A program made the position numbers and the translations under genes. The notes beneath the pieces were generated by a model. It worked only from the letters and a program-made list of their open reading frames with translations, did no database searches and was not told the origin of the DNA. A stretch of 62,000 nucleotides of DNA from Phoronis australis (taxonomy: Eukaryota; Phoronida; Phoronidae): positions 1-62,000 of the forward strand of contig NMRA01000785.1 in assembly GCA_002633005.1 (NCBI GenBank). Direction: 5' to 3'. This document shows, piece after piece, positions 46,424-60,732 of the stretch (its first letter is position 1; each line of letters starts with the position of its first letter).

Positions 46424-49400
46424 GTTGCTCAGTAACCGAACAGTAACACTAGCAGCAGTAGCTGCAAACGTAGTGGTTGGAGTGGTGGAAAACAAGTCAA
46501 AAACATTTAACTCCGGAAATGGATTGTTCGTAACGCATTGGTGTCGTTTTCTTGCACATTACGAAAATATTACCTTAAAAGGCATGTTCAAGGTTAAATG
46601 TTCATTTGGTTCAGTTTACATTTAGCTGGCCAAAATGGGAACATTGAATTAGTGTTAAGGTGCCAGCTACACAGGTTGGAATGCAACTTATACGCCAAAT
46701 CGCACGAGTTCTCGTGGTAAGAAGGCAGACACGTTGCGACTGGGTAATTGGAAAGCACGAAATCAAACGCCTGGCGACCATTCGCGACGTGATTTCTTTC
46801 AGACAGTGGAACACACTTCCACTCTGCCTCCTGGTTTTTTGTCTTAACTGCAATAATTACGTGTTTCGGGTTGACTATCTGTATATGCTAAGAGAAGAGC
46901 GCATATCAATGTTTTTTTGCTTGATTTGAATACCTCGAATCTTAACGTTTTGAACAGTTAAAGTTTTCTTTATCAACTTTTACGAAATTCATTCGCGTTT
47001 GCTTAGAAAGAAGAAAAAATTGGTCACCGACGAATTTGCCTCAAACACCGTTACATATAAGTGAACGCCAAGTTGAAAGTCGCTCACGATCGCTTCGTAA
47101 TTAACATAGACGTTCATGTTACGCAATTGGTTCTCTACATGTACAAAGTACATGTATTATTTTTTACTTGAATAGATTATGACAGGAACGGTTTATTTAA
47201 TGAATTCAAATTTACCATTTTACCAAAAACTAAGGCACACATGCCTGCACTTGTGTTTAAGCCTTTTTGATGTCAAGTGCATATATGACGCCCTTGTCAA
47301 ATTTGATGACGCGCGCTATTAATTGGCGTCTCAGTAACCAAACATTGACGCAAAATGAACGTTTTTGTAAGACTCGGAATGCAACGACTCTTTTGCGCCA
47401 TTGTGGCAAACTCTGCCGTACATGGCCCTAACCTAGAGATTACAGAGTTGGAAAAATACTGTAGTAATGCCAATAACAGAACTTTAACTGTCACGTGGTT
47501 GAATAATGGCCACACCACTGATATTACCGTCTCTTCATCTTCTTCGAGTCATTTGTAAAAATCTTTAAAATGCGATTGGACTTTTTGTTCAGGCGGTTAC
47601 AGAGCAAATGTATGTATGTAACCTTCTACGGAGATCTACGTAGCAAGGGTAATCACTCATCGAAATCTTCTTAAGATGGCGTAAGAATCGATGTGGCCGT
47701 CAAGATCCCGGTATGGATTCCTGCGCGAATATAGCGGCGTGCTAAATAATGTACCTGTTAGTGGTGAGATGCCTTCTGCACTTGACTGAGTGGTTTCAGG
47801 CCAAATACAGATATAAAGCAACTTTAATGGATTTTTTGGTAACGGTAGACTTGCTTGACTCACGAAGTGACAAACTCCCTTGTGATTTTGTGAATGTAAT
47901 ACAAATTGTCGATTTCTTCAATTGTGACCGAAGAAATTTATTTGAAATAGAGCAGTACATGTAGACAACTAATGAACACTTTCCGAAAGATAACGTAAGT
48001 TATCCTTCCGTTCCATGTGATCAAAGTCGCTTAATCAGAGAGTATGCGCAGTGAACTCCGTATAAATGCGTAGCGTGAATGAAATTCCACCTCTATGAGT
48101 GATCATTTTTGTCTTACGAGGCTTTCGATTTTTTTGTATATTATCTATATGGTATACAAGCAAATGTGCTCGATCAACGAATTATGGAGCGCCGACTCAG
48201 ATGTCTGAAATGGAGACTTTCAACACGGTCTACAATGGATGTTGGAGACTCGTATTTAATTTCATTTGAAACAGGTGTATGACGATGTAGCTCAGTTCAA
48301 TACAGTACGTTTAATGACCGCAGACGTTACAAAGATCCCCGAGAAAATTAAACTCACTGTGTGCTAAAACTACGTGTAGGGCTTATCGCCGGCCTTTAAT
48401 AGCACGGTTAGTCTTTTTGTCAACATTCTACACTTTTCTTATCCTAAAGACTTTGACAAAATACATGTCTCTAATTATTATCACAAAAACCGCCCTCTAT
48501 GATGTTGTGATAAAGGTGAAGGTGACTTTATTCCCGGCAACACCATCAGTGTTTCCGGCAAACTGCACCTTTAAACAGCAAACCCGATTCCATTCTTTCC
48601 AAATGCATTTTTCACGCATTAATTGGATATTTTCGCACCAACACCTTCTTGGCCCCCAGAAAACCACTCACTTCCTGTAATAATATGGAAGCTTCGTTGG
48701 TACATCCGGGTGACTAAGTGCTTCTAACCACCGCAAAATTTGGAAAAAATACAGTAGCCAAAACTTTCCTAGAAAAGCAGTATGATCTCCGTAAGAAAGA
48801 ACAAATACCGCTGACGCATCGATTTTGAAAATCTTGCACCGACGGAAATGAGAAAAAGTATCACAAACGGCATCATGGTTTAACTCACCATTTAAGACCC
48901 TGAGTAATAAAACCGGTTCACAATAATAACAATAATAACAGTAAGCCAATCTGGGACCACGGGTTATTTACAGGAGCATGGTTCACAATTTTCTTATTAT
49001 TCGTTCGGGCGTCGTTCCGGTTTCTCAAACACTTTATTATTTTGAACTTATTATGCGAGCAAATAAATTGTATGCGGAAGACAAAATTATAGTATCCAAG
49101 AAGACAATAACGCGCTCCCCGTGACTGGTGCGCTATAGGGCCCTTTGATAAACCAATCTTTTGAACTGGTTATTATAAGTAATAATTTTGGGAAAATACA
49201 GACCTCGGAAAATCGTGACCGTTTCTGTAGTTTAATATTGCAAGCTTACGTCATCGACCACAAACACATTGAAACGGATCTTCATAAAAACTTGGTGTTT
49301 TCAGTTCAAGTGAGTTATCCAAGATGACGTTCCGCTCACTTATCCCGCTGAATTCACAATATTTAACAAAATATATAATTCATTAATGCAATCTTTCTGT

Positions 49401-52400
49401 GTAGAATTATTGGTTTCCGGACAAGTCCTCACCTATATTCCAGGGACACTCACGTCCATGATGACTTCTAGGGGCATATCAGCTCTGCTTCACAGCGGTC
49501 GTGTTCCTGGTAGAAGTACTGTAATTTCGTGATTTACTCAAGAACCCATTGTCAGCAACAATCGACTATAGTAGTCTCTCTACAGAAGCCGTCGTTCTTC
49601 ACACATCGAATCGTTCAGTGATCAATGAGGTACCTGCGCTTTGTCTCGCGTAAATTAACTTCTCGTTTCCATCGTTACAGACTGAAGACTGACGTTCACG
49701 CGTTCGCGGAGGAAAACCAAAAGCGGCACCAATAATACTGGCCATTGCCTGTAGCCACGTGATAATCTATAAATTAGTGCTCTGGTGGATCGTGAAACTT
49801 TATTCGAACTACAGTTACTTTGAAGTGTTAAGAAAAATATTAAACCTGGCCTATTTAAATTTTTAAACTGTGCCTCATTTTTCTAAAAATTCATAAGACT
49901 ATCTATAATGATAACAAATCCGAAACGTAATGTTTGTATATAGTCAGTGAAATATAACAAATTGCGGGTTCTGAAATAGCGGTTGTTTTATTGGGAAAAT
50001 ACGCGCATTTTCTACGTAAAGTAAACAAACCCGCGAGCTGCATGCTCGCGGTAGAGCCCGTGACACCATAGCTCCGAGCGGCGTATCAAATCTCGGAAAA
50101 ATCGATAAGAAATTACGAGTGAGACGTTATAAGGGAGTTGTTATTAGACACTCGTCAAAATACTGATCAATACATAAAGCCAGAATGGAGGAAAGTTGTT
50201 CGATTCCAGAGTGTCAAACACACGAGTTTGAATTAATACTGGTAAACACAATAGGAGGAAACTAGCGTTTAACTTTGTGAAGACGGAAACAATATGATCC
50301 AAAATTTGCATAAACGTATTTAGTAGACTACCGTACTCGTTTGTACTCTAGGTAATCAGGTCACCTGCGTGCAACTTTGCGAGGCATTACCAGCAACATA
50401 AGATATATCCTTAATGGTAATAAAACATCGAGTTAACCCGGAGGGCGGTTCATTAACGAAAAAATTAAACAATTCATTTAATAGCAATAGCAACCTGTAG
50501 ATTTATACACACGTCCGCCATGTTGACATCTTCTACTTTAACATCCTGCATGTGTTTCACAAGTTGTCTAGTTTGGTGGACATGTACACGACAATGTTTT
50601 TTTATATTGACACGTGTTCAAAATACCTGTTGACGTAAGACTGAGTCAGCGATCATTCCAAATGGAAAATATATACGCACGTAAATACACGCGTAATATA
50701 TAAATATATCGCCACAGTAAAAAAGATTATAACACGTGGAACACGATGAGCCTAAGGGATATAGCTTTGGTCTCGATCATACTTTCTGAAGAAACTTAAT
50801 ATAAACTTGCGTCATTATAGAAAGCATTCCACAGAACCTAAGCAATCACACTGTGCACTCTGTGCGTCTACATTGTGTTCAGGAGATATTGGACTGACCG
50901 CAAATGCCTCGCCGGAGAAAATTTGCATGTAAACGTCCTGTAATAAGTTTTATAGCACAGGTCCAGTCACGTGTTTGTTTACTCAAGCTGAACAAACTGA
51001 AAAAACACCATTAATTCAACACGGAGATATTTGAAGACAGAAACACGGAGACTCCCAGCTTACCTCTTGCGCAAATCACAGCAAACTGCATTGCTTGCTA
51101 TAATGAGTTTTGCATAGCAATCAAGACTTCTCAAGATCTCGTGCACATCGTTTGAACTGAAATCAAGTATTCAGTCATTTGAGGGACATCTAAATATTTA
51201 ATCATGCTATCATTTCTTAAAGGAAACTTCACGAAACGTCCATGCATTACCAATCGCAACTTGCATGATATATTTATGAAGTTGGGTGCTGATGACAGTT
51301 AAGTTAAGCACATTGGCATGCGACTAAACTTACGGCATAAGTTAAAAAAGTTGCCCCGGAGACGCTAACAACGGCTGATTATTGGGGAACGGGCAGCCAG
51401 TAGGCTGCATGACTTTTTGAGGGAAAAAGTGGCTTGAAAATAGAGCATTCCCTAGGACCCGGCACAGCCTCACGCAGCAACTGTAGTGGGTTTATATTGT
51501 TCGTAAGGGCGGGGAGGTGATATAGTTTATTTCGAACTTGAATATCAAACTACAAGTTGGCAGACATTCAATATTGCAGCGACACATGAACCAGTAAACA
51601 TTGCTTCGAGGGAATGCAATAATTAAGAGTTAGAGAATTGACTTTGGACTGGTCTAGGATGTACATACAGGTGTATGGATGAGTTCCCTGCTTTCAATCC
51701 CAAACGAGAGTTTGTTGAAGTCTTATGCTTCCGTGGCAAATCTAACATGCCTGTGACAGGGTTTTGAAAATAGTAAGTAATCACGTTTCATGTGAGAATA
51801 GGAAGAAAAACAAATCCATGGAAAATCCGGATGACATCAGTAATTCTTCATTCCAGAACCGACACATAACTTTAAAATCCACGGTTTGACCACAGGCTCA
51901 AGTTCATGGTCAAACGTAGATAGACTACGTACGCGCTTCAAATGAGCTGACAAACACTGTGATTTCAGCCAGATCAAAATTTAAAGCGCCTCACACAGAC
52001 ATTATCCCGCAGAAACTATTGGTACCATGCTGAATAACTTACCAAAAAAAAAAAAATAAAAAAATAAAAAAACAGTGCAGGTGGTCTGATGTCATTTGCG
52101 GTGCATCAGACGTGCGCAGGCCTCATGGTTGGGCCCATTGCACAAAACACCTGAGCAAAGGCACGAGACCCCAATTATGGCTCCTCGTGAAGAAAGTTTT
52201 CAAGTCTGCCAGTCTCCTTTAGGAAAACGGGCAGACGTTTCCATTTGTTGCCATGCACTATATGTTGTAGACATGTAACAATGCCATCCAGTAGGTTGCT
52301 CCTTAGCCTATAAAAAGCTGGGCAAGACTAATAACCTATTAAGGGACCATGACTCTGGAGGAGGGTCTCCTCATTTTACTAGAAATAAAACCGAAAATAT

Positions 52401-52997
52401 TTTTCACACTTCCTATTGTGCGAACTCATGATAAGTGGCTATCAGTACATGTACGTACATTGTTTGTGCACAAGAGTTTCTGGTCCAACTTTGTGAACCT
52501 TGATTATTGCTACAAACTCGAATAGGAGCTCGAGATTTCGAGTAAAAACTCGAAATAATTCGAATTCAGCCTTTATCTCTCAACCTCTGTCAAAGCGCCA
52601 GGATCATCAAGTGAGTCCGCGTATAGTGAAGCAAAATGTGCTTGAGCTCTCACCTGTCATCACCCTGAAGTTTGAAGCTTCTCTTAAACCTCGAACTATT
52701 CATAGCGGTGTTTGTAACGGGAAAGTATCTACCTATGTAATAAACCTATAAAGTGTTGAAACACGATATTGTTCGCAACATTTTAAGCTGGTGTGCTAAG
52801 AACACCACGTAGTCCGACGTCTCGGGTTTTATGGTCGATGACATTCAGTCAACTAAGGATGGGAACCAAAGCGACCCTTTTTGGTGGACTTTAGAAGGGT
52901 CTGCCATAAAAGTAATCATTCGCATATAATTCACAAACCCAAACAATGTGGCACAACTGGTAATCTCAGCATTTTCATCTGCTAATGACGCCATATG
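46424..52997. other. No gene recognised
   Basis: Gene-poor, AT-rich. A short ORF at 50185 (MEESCSIPECQTHEFEL, then a gtaaac donor) is noted but unsupported. An A-rich run lies at 52043-52072. Confidence 0.5.
50031..50051. repeat. GC-rich perfect hairpin
   Basis: ccgcgagc / gctcgcgg with a 5-base loop (tgcat), in AT-rich surroundings. Function unknown. Confidence 0.8.
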
Positions 52998-53147
52998 CAG
53001 TGGCGGATTGAGAGAGGGGGACCAAGGGGGTCATGACCCTCCTTTATTTCTACATATTCCATTTGACTGTTCGAGGGTGCCAATGTCTGACCGCCAAAAT
53101 CCTCGCTAATACTCTTCCCCCCAACTCAAATCCTGGGTCCGCCCCTG
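52998..53147. mobile_element. MITE, same family as 40195-40358
   Basis: 150 bp from cagtggcggattgag to ctgggtccgcccctg. The bases atatg occur directly on both sides, consistent with a 5-bp target-site duplication. Confidence 0.75.
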
Positions 53148-53224
53148 ATATGTTACGCTGTTGTCAAAAATTTCCAGTCTATACTGACAGACCCAGTCAG
53201 AGAGAGAGTTGGCTCATGTCTTCT

Positions 53225-53400
53225 TACCCCAAGATGGCCAAGGTAATCATGGGCGACGCACCATATATGGGGCTGCGGGGCTATGGCCCCCCCGTTATTT
53301 CAGTCCTCCGCCACCCATGGTCACATAGGCAGCGCAAATAGAGGGGATGGGGCTATAGCTCCCACTTATTTCGGTGTTGCGTCCCCCATCGTTGCATATA
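53225..53400. repeat. Two-copy degenerate repeat
   Basis: A unit with ggggctatggcccccc.gttatttc and ccacccatggtc at about 53,274 recurs as ggggctatagctcccacttatttc with cccccatcgttg at about 53,348. Possibly a second MITE type. Confidence 0.5.
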
Positions 53401-54916
53401 ATTATCAAAACACAAATTATCCCAACAAACGAAATTTTCCATGGCCACTCTTTCAAGGCCAAATGTTCGAATATACGTGTAAACTGGTAGTAATATTTGA
53501 TGTAAGTGGCAATGTACATGTACAGAGCAGTATCAACGCGACGCTAGGCTTCATTTGGCAGCAAAACCACGTAACTCTGTGGTAAGACCTACATGTACAT
53601 ATACCATATGCTTGTATACCAGAATACCATTGTAGCAGTGAGTGGTATCTCAACACCGTCAATTGTATTCGGGCACTTAAGGAAGTGCAGTGGAGGACTG
53701 CCCGCTGCGTCTCGCAAAGATACATTGTACAGTCCCACAGCACCCCTCGAGACTTGTCTTGAAATGCTGAAATGACAGCCTCTTCACCAATAGCCAACGT
53801 CAACAGTCTTCGGAACCCTAAATCGCCCTCCATTTTGCATATACATGTACGCGCATATTGGTGCTCCTCGGTAGAAGATATCGGTAAACAAGAATTACTT
53901 TCATAACTAATAAATCGTTCTTTAGTACGTTGTTACCTTACAATGGGCAATTGTCAATGGCTGATCTAAGGAGTTGCTAACATTCCAAACTGAAAAAGCG
54001 GAACATCTGACATGAGAAGAGTTCAGTAACGCTAGGACCTAACCAAAAAGATTACACGACATGTTGCCGAGTACTTCTAACAAGAACACGTGATTTTGCC
54101 TAGATTTATCTGGCCGCGAGACCGCTATTGAATTCTACCATAGGACACATGATACCGCATGGGTAAAAGGTGCACCGCAATATCCAGACGTCATGGCGAC
54201 GGCGATTTTTATTGTTAGTAGTAGTACCCGCGAGCAGCAGGGAAATAGGGATCAATGATGGATTTGTTGGGCATGCACACCTGCACAGTATTACACAACG
54301 GTGCCAGTATATCCATTACGTCGCATACATGTATGTGGCAAACTCTGAAGCTATGGCAGTGTGCAGTGCGAAGGTCCTATCAATGGCGGGGATATTGGTA
54401 ACCATGGTCACCTACGATGCTTCATGGAGGTACAACAATTTTCGAAAGGAAATTTTTCCTTCAACCTTTTATAACAATACTCTGTTGCCCGTAGTGTGGG
54501 TGGAGGGGCGTTCGCTATTCACCCCTAAATCCGGATTAAGAGGGCAAGTGACCAAAGCACTGCCCAGTTCACGACATCCTCAGTATCGCGTGCGACCAGA
54601 CTTCATGCAGCATGAACCTCCATCAATGTCATAGTTAATTAATACACAGCCGGTTTAGAAACGTTTATGCTGTCACTGTACTTTTAGTTGTCATGACGTC
54701 GGCAGAAAATTGTATGCTGATTATGATTGTACCTGGTGAACTGTCACTGCCTAAGCAGACTAAAATACAATTGTAGAGAAAATGTACTCGTGATTTGACA
54801 GGGACAGTGAACCCAATCAGCACATCCTCGTTCGTTGTTTTAGTCAGTTATCAGCTTTCAGTTTTCAGTTGGGCACTTATTTGATTTAGAAGAGAATAGA
54901 GTTACGTGATCGAGTG

Positions 54917-54930
54917 ACACCAGGGGGCGC
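54917..54930 (+). promoter_or_regulatory. CTCF-like motif
   Basis: acaccagggggcgc matches the CTCF core CCASYAGRKGGCRS at all but the first base. Motif match only. Confidence 0.4.
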
Positions 54931-56080
54931 ACCGGAGAACATTTGAGGACGTCACAGGCATTCATAAACAGAGCAAGGATAAATCGCTCTTGTGTACTTA
55001 AAATTACCTTCCAATTAGCATTATGATTGTCGAGTTGTATTCCATCGATCGGTTTCTTGTTGAATTAGATCAGCATTTAATTGCAGTCCTTTTCACTTCC
55101 CAGGCATGTGTAAATAAGCAAATTGTGAATAATCATTTATAAAAATACTGCACATCAACTTATCCCTCATTGAGCTAGTCACCTCTCATTGATTTGGAAA
55201 TTAATGGAGTTCAGCAGATTGAGAGAGCATTAGCTGAGCCTGTCAATAGACATCTTATTAAATCCTGCCGTCAACAAATGTCGCAGAACGCTGTTGCACT
55301 CAGGGATGGTGTTAGGGCCTTTCCATGGGTTATTGCCACATCCGTGACAAATCTTTGACGCATTATGTTCGCTCAACTAACGTCAGCTTGTGCAATAAAA
55401 CTGTTGTGGACAATTACGCCATGTTTTGTCTTGTCGCGGGAATAATAACGTGAAAATTTGTTGAAAAATATCCCATCGAAACAAATGATCCAAATAGCAG
55501 ACTCAATGCAAGCTATAGGAGAAACAAGCCCTGTATAACCACACAGTACCTAGGAGTTTACATGTAACATATTGTGGAAAAAAGATTCAAACTTCGGAGA
55601 CACATTGTTGCTGCTTACGTCTAGACCAATCTCTGGAATAGCAGACGAAATGAAATAGCAATAGCAGACGAAATACCGTACGCGCATAAATGAAAATGAT
55701 CCCCCGAAGAATTGAGAAATCAAATAGAGAAGGGATATCAAAAACTGCTGGTAATATTACTGAAATTGGCGCGCATTTAAGTAAGCGATTGCTAATGCAA
55801 CTTGTGTTAAAATCAGGGAATTGTATTCAGCATCCGACGGCATCTTGTTCAGCAATCTAACTAGTGTAACAGGGAAAGCCCCTACATCAGTATACATGGA
55901 CCGTTGAGATTGCCATCAAGTTTTTCAAGGACAATAGTTTCCACCAAAACATGTGGTGTGTCTGTAATATACGCTAGGTTTTCAAAAATAAAACGGGAAA
56001 ATGCCTCCTTTTACCAATATCAAGTACACACCTACATGTACAATGCCGCCAGTATTAGTTGGTGAAAGGAGAAGATTGTG

Positions 56081-56093
56081 ACACTAGGGGGCG
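56081..56093 (+). promoter_or_regulatory. CTCF-like motif
   Basis: acactagggggcg, one mismatch to the CTCF core, same orientation as 54917. Confidence 0.4.
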
Positions 56094-56800
56094 TGTTTGA
56101 TTACTGACTGGATAGAAAATGTTTTTTAGTCAATACGCATATCTCGTGACAAAAAAACAAGTGAACGAGTATAATAAATCGTGTTAAGAAATTAATTCAC
56201 CTTTGAGAAAATGTATACTTTGTAGGGGTTAAAGCTATCATAATTTAAGTTAATCGCACATAAGTACAACCTGGTTATCTTATGTTTTTTCCTAGTATTA
56301 GATGTATATCCTAAACGTAACTTAGCAATGACCTTGGGACGAGTCTAGTAATGTGCGCGCTGTGCAAGGGAAGGAGAGAAACACAAACACCATTGGTTAG
56401 GTTTTTACAAATACTCACATCCGGTTTGACAAGCTTGTAATTTGCTTTGTAAAATCGATAGCAGTTAACTTAACCTTTATCGTTAAATGCATTGCCGTTC
56501 TTGGAATTTTTAGTCAAACTACTTATTTTTAGTCTGATAATCTAGTAATTTGCATTGTAAAATCAATAACAGTCTATACAACGGCAAACACGCACTTTTT
56601 TCGAGAGCTCGCTAGGTGGAACTATTCCCGCCTTGTTGTCTGATGCCGTCTCTGTTCACGATCTACACGATTTCACCTCTAATGTTCTGGTGACGTGTTT
56701 TTTTTTTCTGTAAAAACCTCCGGTGTCCGTCCAAGATGGGACGTTCAGTTATAACTTATTACGTGGTGCTCTGCCTGATGAACAGCACACAGGAGTCAGC

Positions 56801-56815
56801 AGCGCCCTCTAGCTG
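56801..56815 (-). promoter_or_regulatory. CTCF-like motif, opposite orientation
   Basis: The minus strand reads CAGCTAGAGGGCGCT, matching the CTCF core from the S position onward with one or two mismatches before it. Convergent to the two upstream motifs. Confidence 0.35.
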
Positions 56816-59329
56816 CCGTAATGTGTGTGACGTATTTTCCCTCAATTGTCTTATTGCCGCTTTCTCGTCAGTAGCAGCCAAGCTGTCATGTCTTTGGAGA
56901 TAAACAAAAACACTTATGAGTTTCAACTAGATTGCTGCCATTCCCAGTAATTTTTGGCTTAAAAGGAATTTTTGCAAACTCTAGTTTACTGCTTTAAATT
57001 ATGTCTGGCATGTATGTTGCCAGTTCAAAGCTATTGTATAACTTATTTTACATCAACGATTCCTGAAACGTCCTCTTTTTCGGTAATTTTAGAAATTAAA
57101 GGATTTCATCAAATGACACTTATTAGGAAGAAGAAAGTAATAAAACTGTTAAATAGGAGTGATTTGCGACTTTCCAAAACTGTCCGACTGCGACAAGTTT
57201 GATCCTGATGAATGCCACTAAGAACAGCGGTGAAAATTCCGCACATCTTTAAAAATGCGTGTTTTCCTTTTAAGCAGATTATTCACGGCATGGTCGAAGC
57301 ACTCTCCTGGCATAATGATTTGAAAACGAAACAAACAGGCCTACTGCACATAACAATCAATGTATCTATCTGCAGGCATGCCAGGAGACGAAAATTTTGC
57401 ACTCACCGAGAACTCGTCCTACCTTACAGAATGTTTTTATCCCAGCATAGGCGCTAGAACAGCCAAACTGGGCTCATACTTTTACATGTGCTTTTGAGGT
57501 TTCAGTTCACATGCCACACGATTTGGTTAGGCGCTTTCCCAATCCCGTCAATAGATGGCGCTTGAGAAACAATGCGACAAAGTAGAACTGCAAAACTGAA
57601 ACAGTTGTAACCGATAATACCCCGTTAGTCCAAAATGTCGTAAAGTGTAAACCCTTTCCTGAATTCGAGTTTTGAGAAACTCCGATAGAGTGTAAGATAT
57701 TTATTTTTCCATTCTCCAGAATTGAAGAATGTGTACGTAACTCAACAGGGCTGAGTGATTGGGAGGACTGATTGATTTTAATCGATACTTTCGGAGAGAA
57801 AGGTAATTTTATAGAAATTAGGATTGCAGGCCATCGAAACCACTGGCTTTTCTGTAGCAGACAAACGCTGCAGCTGAGCCAAATATCACGCTTTTAAATA
57901 TCACAGTATGTTCAGAATATTCAATTAATAGAGACGATGACCTTGATTTCTGCAAATTTCTGGCAGACGAGAACGCGCATTGTCGATTCGTAATATAAAC
58001 CCCAAAACACATCAGATTGTTTTTATATTTTCGGTCGAAGCTAATAAAAGCATATTCTACAAAAATAATCCCTAAAATGCGTTTTTGGTGGTAAAACTAA
58101 AGTTTCCTAAGTTTTGGACTTGACCTGACTGCAATAGTCAGAGACAAATCCGACAGTTTTCAAATAAAAAACGAACTTCTCGTTTAAAATTACGATGCAA
58201 AATGAATACAAGTGCACGCAGCACGTCTAGGTGCATTACCCGAACACCTTAGGCTATCTCTTGCAAGCTTAATACTTGATGTACATGTACATTTCACGAG
58301 CCAAATATTTGGGAATTTTTAAAAAATAATTATAAGAATATGCTGCCTGCGGATTCATACACTGCAGTATCACTTTAATGCATGGGTTTCATCCAGCGGT
58401 TCACATAAACATATAGGCACATCTGCCTTCTCCCCAAATATGAGCACATCTTCGACGTTGTATATGAAGGTTGCAAAATTATCAGCTACTGTAGCCTGTT
58501 AACGGATTGTTTCTTCAATGTTTAGACAAAACTACAATCAAAACTGACCCGGATTTGTTTAAGCGACGTGACATCGGGAAACCATCACACACTGTAGTGA
58601 CAGTATCAAATCTTTGATTTTTAAAATACTTTTAGATATTCAAGATACAGTGCGTGCAAAACTAATGGAGATGAAACAGAAGCATCCTGAAACGAACGGT
58701 CACATGCACCTCACAAACATTTATACAGTATTGCATCTTTTTGCAGACAGCGTAAGTCGTATCCAAAAAAAAAACACTTTAGCCAGCTTGTAAACAGGGT
58801 ATGAGACATAGATTTACAAAATGTATTTACCACTTGTTTACAAAATTCAATTTTTTATCTAAAATGAACCTTCGGCATTGGTAAACAATGCTGAACAGGT
58901 GTGCGTTGCATATTGACTTCCGCTCATCAACAACAGTAAAACCGCCTCTGTAAATTACATGCAACCCAAGACAAAGGCCAGGTGATTGACACAGACGGTC
59001 TTCAGACCATCGTTAGTAAGAATGAAAATACTGGTCTTTGATTAAGCCTTTTGAAACTATGTGATAACATAACCAGTACGAATAACGGTCATGTTAAAAA
59101 TACAGACAAACAACACTGTGAATTAAGAGACAAAACATAGTTTTGTTGCTGTAACAGCTCAAAGCCGTTCTGTAAGACATTTAACATCTAATAATTTGTT
59201 TCTTGTTACTAAAGTTTTAGGTTCAAACTTTGTTCTAAAATCAAGCACAAGAAACCTGAAAACGAAAAAATCACAGGTAAGCACACATTCGAACGACTGA
59301 GGGTGTCCCTCTGATTTGTTCCCTATAGC

Positions 59330-59900
59330 CCTCATAACCAGAGGTCTCATCCTCACCATCGCCACAACCCCACTGTCACCCTCATCTTCACGGCATCACA
59401 CATACAACTTCAACTTCAATCTCACCAAAGTCTCATCTTCATCTCACTCTCACCTCTCCTATACCGTATCCTCACTCTTCACCCTCACCATTATCCTCAC
59501 GGCTTCATCCTTAAGGCTTCACCCTCACCCTCACCGTCTCCCTCTCACCGCCTAACTGACAGCCTCCCTTCGTCCTCACCATCAATCTTTTCGTATCTCC
59601 ACAACTATTTCTTCGCCCTCACAGATGCACCCTAATGGCCTCATCCACACCCTCACCCTACCTTCCTAATTTCACGGCCTCACCCACACCCTCACACTGC
59701 CTTTCTCCTCTCGGAATCATCCACACCCCCACCCTGCCTTCCTCCTCAAGGCCTCATCCACACCCGTACCCTGCCTTCCTCCTCAGGGCCTCACCCACAC
59801 CCGTACCCTGCCTTCCTCCTCAAGGCCTCACCCACACCCGCACCCTGCCTTTCTCCTCATGTCCACATTCACACTCTCATCCTCACACCGTTACCGTCAT
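59330..59900. repeat. Pyrimidine-rich minisatellite, 37-bp period in its right half
   Basis: Almost all C and T on the plus strand. ggcctcacccacacccgtac units start at 59750, 59787 and 59824 (period 37), and diverged copies extend left to about 59,635. Before that lie irregular cctcacc runs. The long ORFs here are repeat artefacts. Confidence 0.9.
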
Positions 59901-60547
59901 TGAAACTAACACGCCCTAGTTGAATGGCACAACTAATTCCAACAGCACTGTTCGTGTAAAAGATTCAAAGATTCATAAAAAGTGTTAATCGTGCTTTTAC
60001 TACAGAGTCACGTGATCATTGCGGCCGAAATAACGCATGGCTGTGATACTTCCTCCACCATTTCGGTCAGGTGGCCCCATTGATCCGTTTACGGCGTAGC
60101 GCTCACACGCGTCTTCGCCAGAAACCTTGATTTGTACGTGAGCAGAACATTTTACCTACTGGTTTCTTGACCAACACGGCAGTGAGAAACTGGGAAGAAA
60201 AGTCTCGCTAGCAGCTTTGTGACCACATGGCAGATCATTTCCTTTTGTCTCAGTGCCACCAACGATTCTTGATTTGCAGGTACTGTCACGTGTCGTGTTG
60301 CTGTACGCTGAAACGTACACGCGTCGAGCACATATACACACACACACATATACAATGAAACTTGGCTTACCTCGAAATCCAACTGCTGCATGGTAGTTGT
60401 GGTAACTGGCCTGGTTATGATGCACACGTAGCAAAATTAATGAGGAACGTGTATCTGCAACATTAAACAAACGTTTTATGTTGTAAATGTCACAATTCTT
60501 GTCCAATCTGCAAAATTAATAAAAATGTGTTTTTCACAAACTGTTCT
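59901..60547. other. No gene recognised
   Basis: Includes a short (CA)n run near 60,338. No exon is supported. Confidence 0.5.
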
Positions 60548-60641
60548 AATATGCTACTCACAATTTTTCAAAACTAGGCGATTTATCTAACTGCAATGGC
60601 ACGGAGTCTTGGATCTGAACCGGCAGATTCTGAGGTGCGAA

Positions 60642-60672
60642 AACCGGTCGAGTTGCTCAATCTCGACCGGTT
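60642..60672. repeat. Perfect 11-bp hairpin, also at 61571-61601
   Basis: The same stem is preserved in the second copy. It lies outside the LINE part of the block. Confidence 0.85.
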
Positions 60673-60732
60673 ATGGTGACAATATAGGATTCTTTTAACA
60701 CATTATCAAAAACATTAGCTTTGAAGCCTGAT

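Larger units (their letters stand above)
53401..59329. other. No gene recognised; contains three CTCF-like motifs
   Basis: Six kilobases with no supportable exon. The 154-codon ORF at 54170-54634 was judged fortuitous. The CTCF-like motifs are listed separately. Confidence 0.5.

Noticed and set aside
50185-50243. MEESCSIPEC start that might open a THAP-like finger
   Set aside because: No downstream C2CH residues and only a weak donor.
54170-54634. 154-codon plus-strand ORF
   Set aside because: Length alone is notable, but it lacks splice context, domains or protein-like composition over its whole length.
59635-59919. Pro/Ser/His-rich ORF
   Set aside because: Translation of the pyrimidine-rich minisatellite.
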